A DNA stretch of 64,000 nucleotides from Streptomyces fildesensis (GTDB lineage Bacteria > Actinomycetota > Actinomycetes > Streptomycetales > Streptomycetaceae): contig NZ_JAAIKO010000012.1 in the NCBI RefSeq assembly GCF_016107395.1, forward strand, positions 62,001-126,000. Direction: 5' to 3'. The notes beneath the pieces are model-generated. The model had not been told where the DNA came from. It made no database searches and saw only the letters and a list, made by a program, of their open reading frames with translations. The translations under genes and the position numbers were made by a program. Positions 61,088-64,000 of the stretch are shown here, piece by piece (positions within the stretch are counted from its first letter, which is position 1; each line of letters opens with the position of its first letter).

Positions 61088-61563
61088 ACATCGACATCCC
61101 CGAGGGCCAGGAGCCGATCGGGTACGTGTGGGGCGACATGGTCCCCGGCATCGGGATGGCCGCCGCGAACTTCTCGCTGTCGGTGTACGCCCACACGACC
61201 CTGGGACTGCGCGAGTTCGAGGCCGCCAGGCTGCGGATCGCGCAGATCAACGGGTGCCTGTTCTGCCTCGACTGGCGCACCGACCGGGACGGCGAGAAGG
61301 TCGAGGAGGAGTTCCCCGACGCGGTCACCGAATGGCGCACCACCGACGCGTTCGACGACCGCACCCGCCTCGCATCCGAGTACGCCGAGCGCTACGCCCT
61401 GGACCACCACGGCCTCGACGACGAGTTCTGGGACCGGATGACCGCGCACTACACCCAGGTCGAGATCGTGGAGCTGAGCATGAGCATCGGCTCCTGGCTG
61501 GCGTTCGGCCGGCTCAACCACGTACTGGGCCTCGACGCGGTGTGCGTGCTGCCCACGGGTTGA
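61084..61563 (+). CDS. AhpD/carboxymuconolactone decarboxylase-like protein
   Basis: The 159-residue protein has the AhpD-fold helix LREFEAARLRIAQINGCLFCLDWR with a CxxC active-site pair, a family mark for disulfide reductase or decarboxylase members. ATG 61084 overlaps the stop of the preceding reductase gene and has GGAAGG upstream. The two proteins are probably made together and may act on one substrate, perhaps a ring or keto acid, but no reaction is proven. Confidence 0.85.
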   Translation: MNIDIPEGQEPIGYVWGDMVPGIGMAAANFSLSVYAHTTLGLREFEAARLRIAQINGCLFCLDWRTDRDGEKVEEEFPDAVTEWRTTDAFDDRTRLASEYAERYALDHHGLDDEFWDRMTAHYTQVEIVELSMSIGSWLAFGRLNHVLGLDAVCVLPTG

Positions 61564-61569
61564 GGTGTT

Positions 61570-61647
61570 CCGGGGCCGCCCGGTACGACCGGCCGGGCCC
61601 CGGGTTCGGGCTCCCCCCGTAGGAGGCACCTTCCGTCGTCTCCTACG
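61570..61647. terminator. Two hairpins between the AhpD-like and cholesterol oxidase genes
   Basis: CCGGGGCC (61570-61577) pairs with GGCCCCGG (61596-61603), with further CCGG pairing inside. A second hairpin pairs CGTAGGAG (61618-61625) with CTCCTACG (61640-61647). They lie between two convergent genes and can act in both directions. Confidence 0.72.
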
Positions 61648-61721
61648 AGGTCGGCCGCCGCAGTTGGCCGTCGCGCCGGCCGGTCGCATCAGGCCGGCGC
61701 ATCAGGCTGTCGCCACTGGAC

Positions 61722-63850
<2,129 letters not shown>

Positions 63851-63851
63851 G

Positions 63852-64000
63852 ATGGAGATGTCCGCGGAGTGGGAGAAGGTCCGCTTCGTCAGCGGCGGTA
63901 CGGAGTGTGCCGCCTGGCACTGTCCGGGGAGCAACGGCGGCCGCGTGATCATGACCGGCGGTGCCGAGGTGATCAAGGAACCCGCCACGGTCGCTACGTC
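63852..64000 (+). CDS. Alpha/beta hydrolase, N-terminal part (cut by window edge)
   Basis: In a frame different from TetR, ATG 63852 opens MEMSAEWEKVRFVSGG, then TECAAWHCPGSNGGRVIMTGG and AEVIKEPATVAT. This is the start of a family of alpha/beta hydrolases (dienelactone-hydrolase-like, with FVSGGTECAAWHYPG-type openings). GAAGG (63838-63842) is nine bases upstream. The catalytic Ser, Asp and His lie beyond the window. It follows the truncated TetR frame without a gap. Confidence 0.68.
   Translation, partial: MEMSAEWEKVRFVSGGTECAAWHCPGSNGGRVIMTGGAEVIKEPATVAT

Overview
The window reads as chromosomal DNA of a Streptomyces-type actinomycete. GC is very high, third codon positions are almost always G or C (hence the long antisense open frames), and the gene content is typical of the group: a streptogrisin-like secreted protease, a GH18 chitinase with DasR-type boxes, Tat-exported enzymes and many one-component regulators. 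No rRNA, tRNA, CRISPR array, insertion sequence, phage module or PKS/NRPS cluster is visible. Genus-level placement is an inference from gene content; no marker gene is present.

Layout. 1-6.2 kb: a cut GNAT gene, aldo/keto reductase, secreted ricin-fold lectin, a divergent SDR/HxlR pair, a DinB-like protein, fused debris of an MMPL transporter and a LuxR regulator, and an XRE regulator. 6.5-11.7 kb: two secreted proteases, one an unusual M4-M28-chitin-binding fusion, with a decayed Tat-signal gene between them. 11.8-15.9 kb: a TetR/MFS efflux pair with a palindromic operator, then a translationally coupled XRE regulator and zinc alcohol dehydrogenase. 16.0-29.8 kb: a complete L-rhamnose regulon (ABC importer, mutarotase, isomerase, aldolase-dehydrogenase fusion, kinase, an L-fucose/arabinose-isomerase-like protein and two paralogous LacI regulators) around a divergent promoter with LacI-type boxes. 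30.5-36.8 kb: a DeoR-controlled polyol operon (ABC importer, polyol dehydrogenase, fructokinase). 36.9-38.5 kb: ArsR/AHSA1/hydrolase operon. 38.7-42.6 kb: ABC exporter and a two-component system with a triplicated start region.

42.6-50.8 kb holds a decayed MerR gene, two unrecognised proteins, an RraA-like protein, a large secreted GH3 glycosidase with three discoidin-like repeats, a DedA protein and a small zinc-ribbon protein. 50.9-54.3 kb: an SMP-30-like protein, three GNATs and small hypotheticals. 54.5-56.1 kb: the chitinase. 56.3-64.0 kb: HxlR regulator, a frameshifted thiolase, FMN reductase/MarR pair, a reductase/AhpD-like pair, class I cholesterol oxidase and a truncated TetR gene running into an alpha/beta hydrolase.

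Themes. Secreted polymer-degrading enzymes share modules: the chitinase and the M4-M28 protease have nearly the same chitin-binding tail, the same beta-sandwich repeats and the same 12-bp box abutting the -35 hexamer. Most regulators face their targets across short intergenic regions with readable operators. Seven gene remnants in 64 kb (MMPL, LuxR, Tat protein, glutathionylspermidine synthase, MerR, thiolase, TetR) suggest a fluid region, as in streptomycete chromosome arms.
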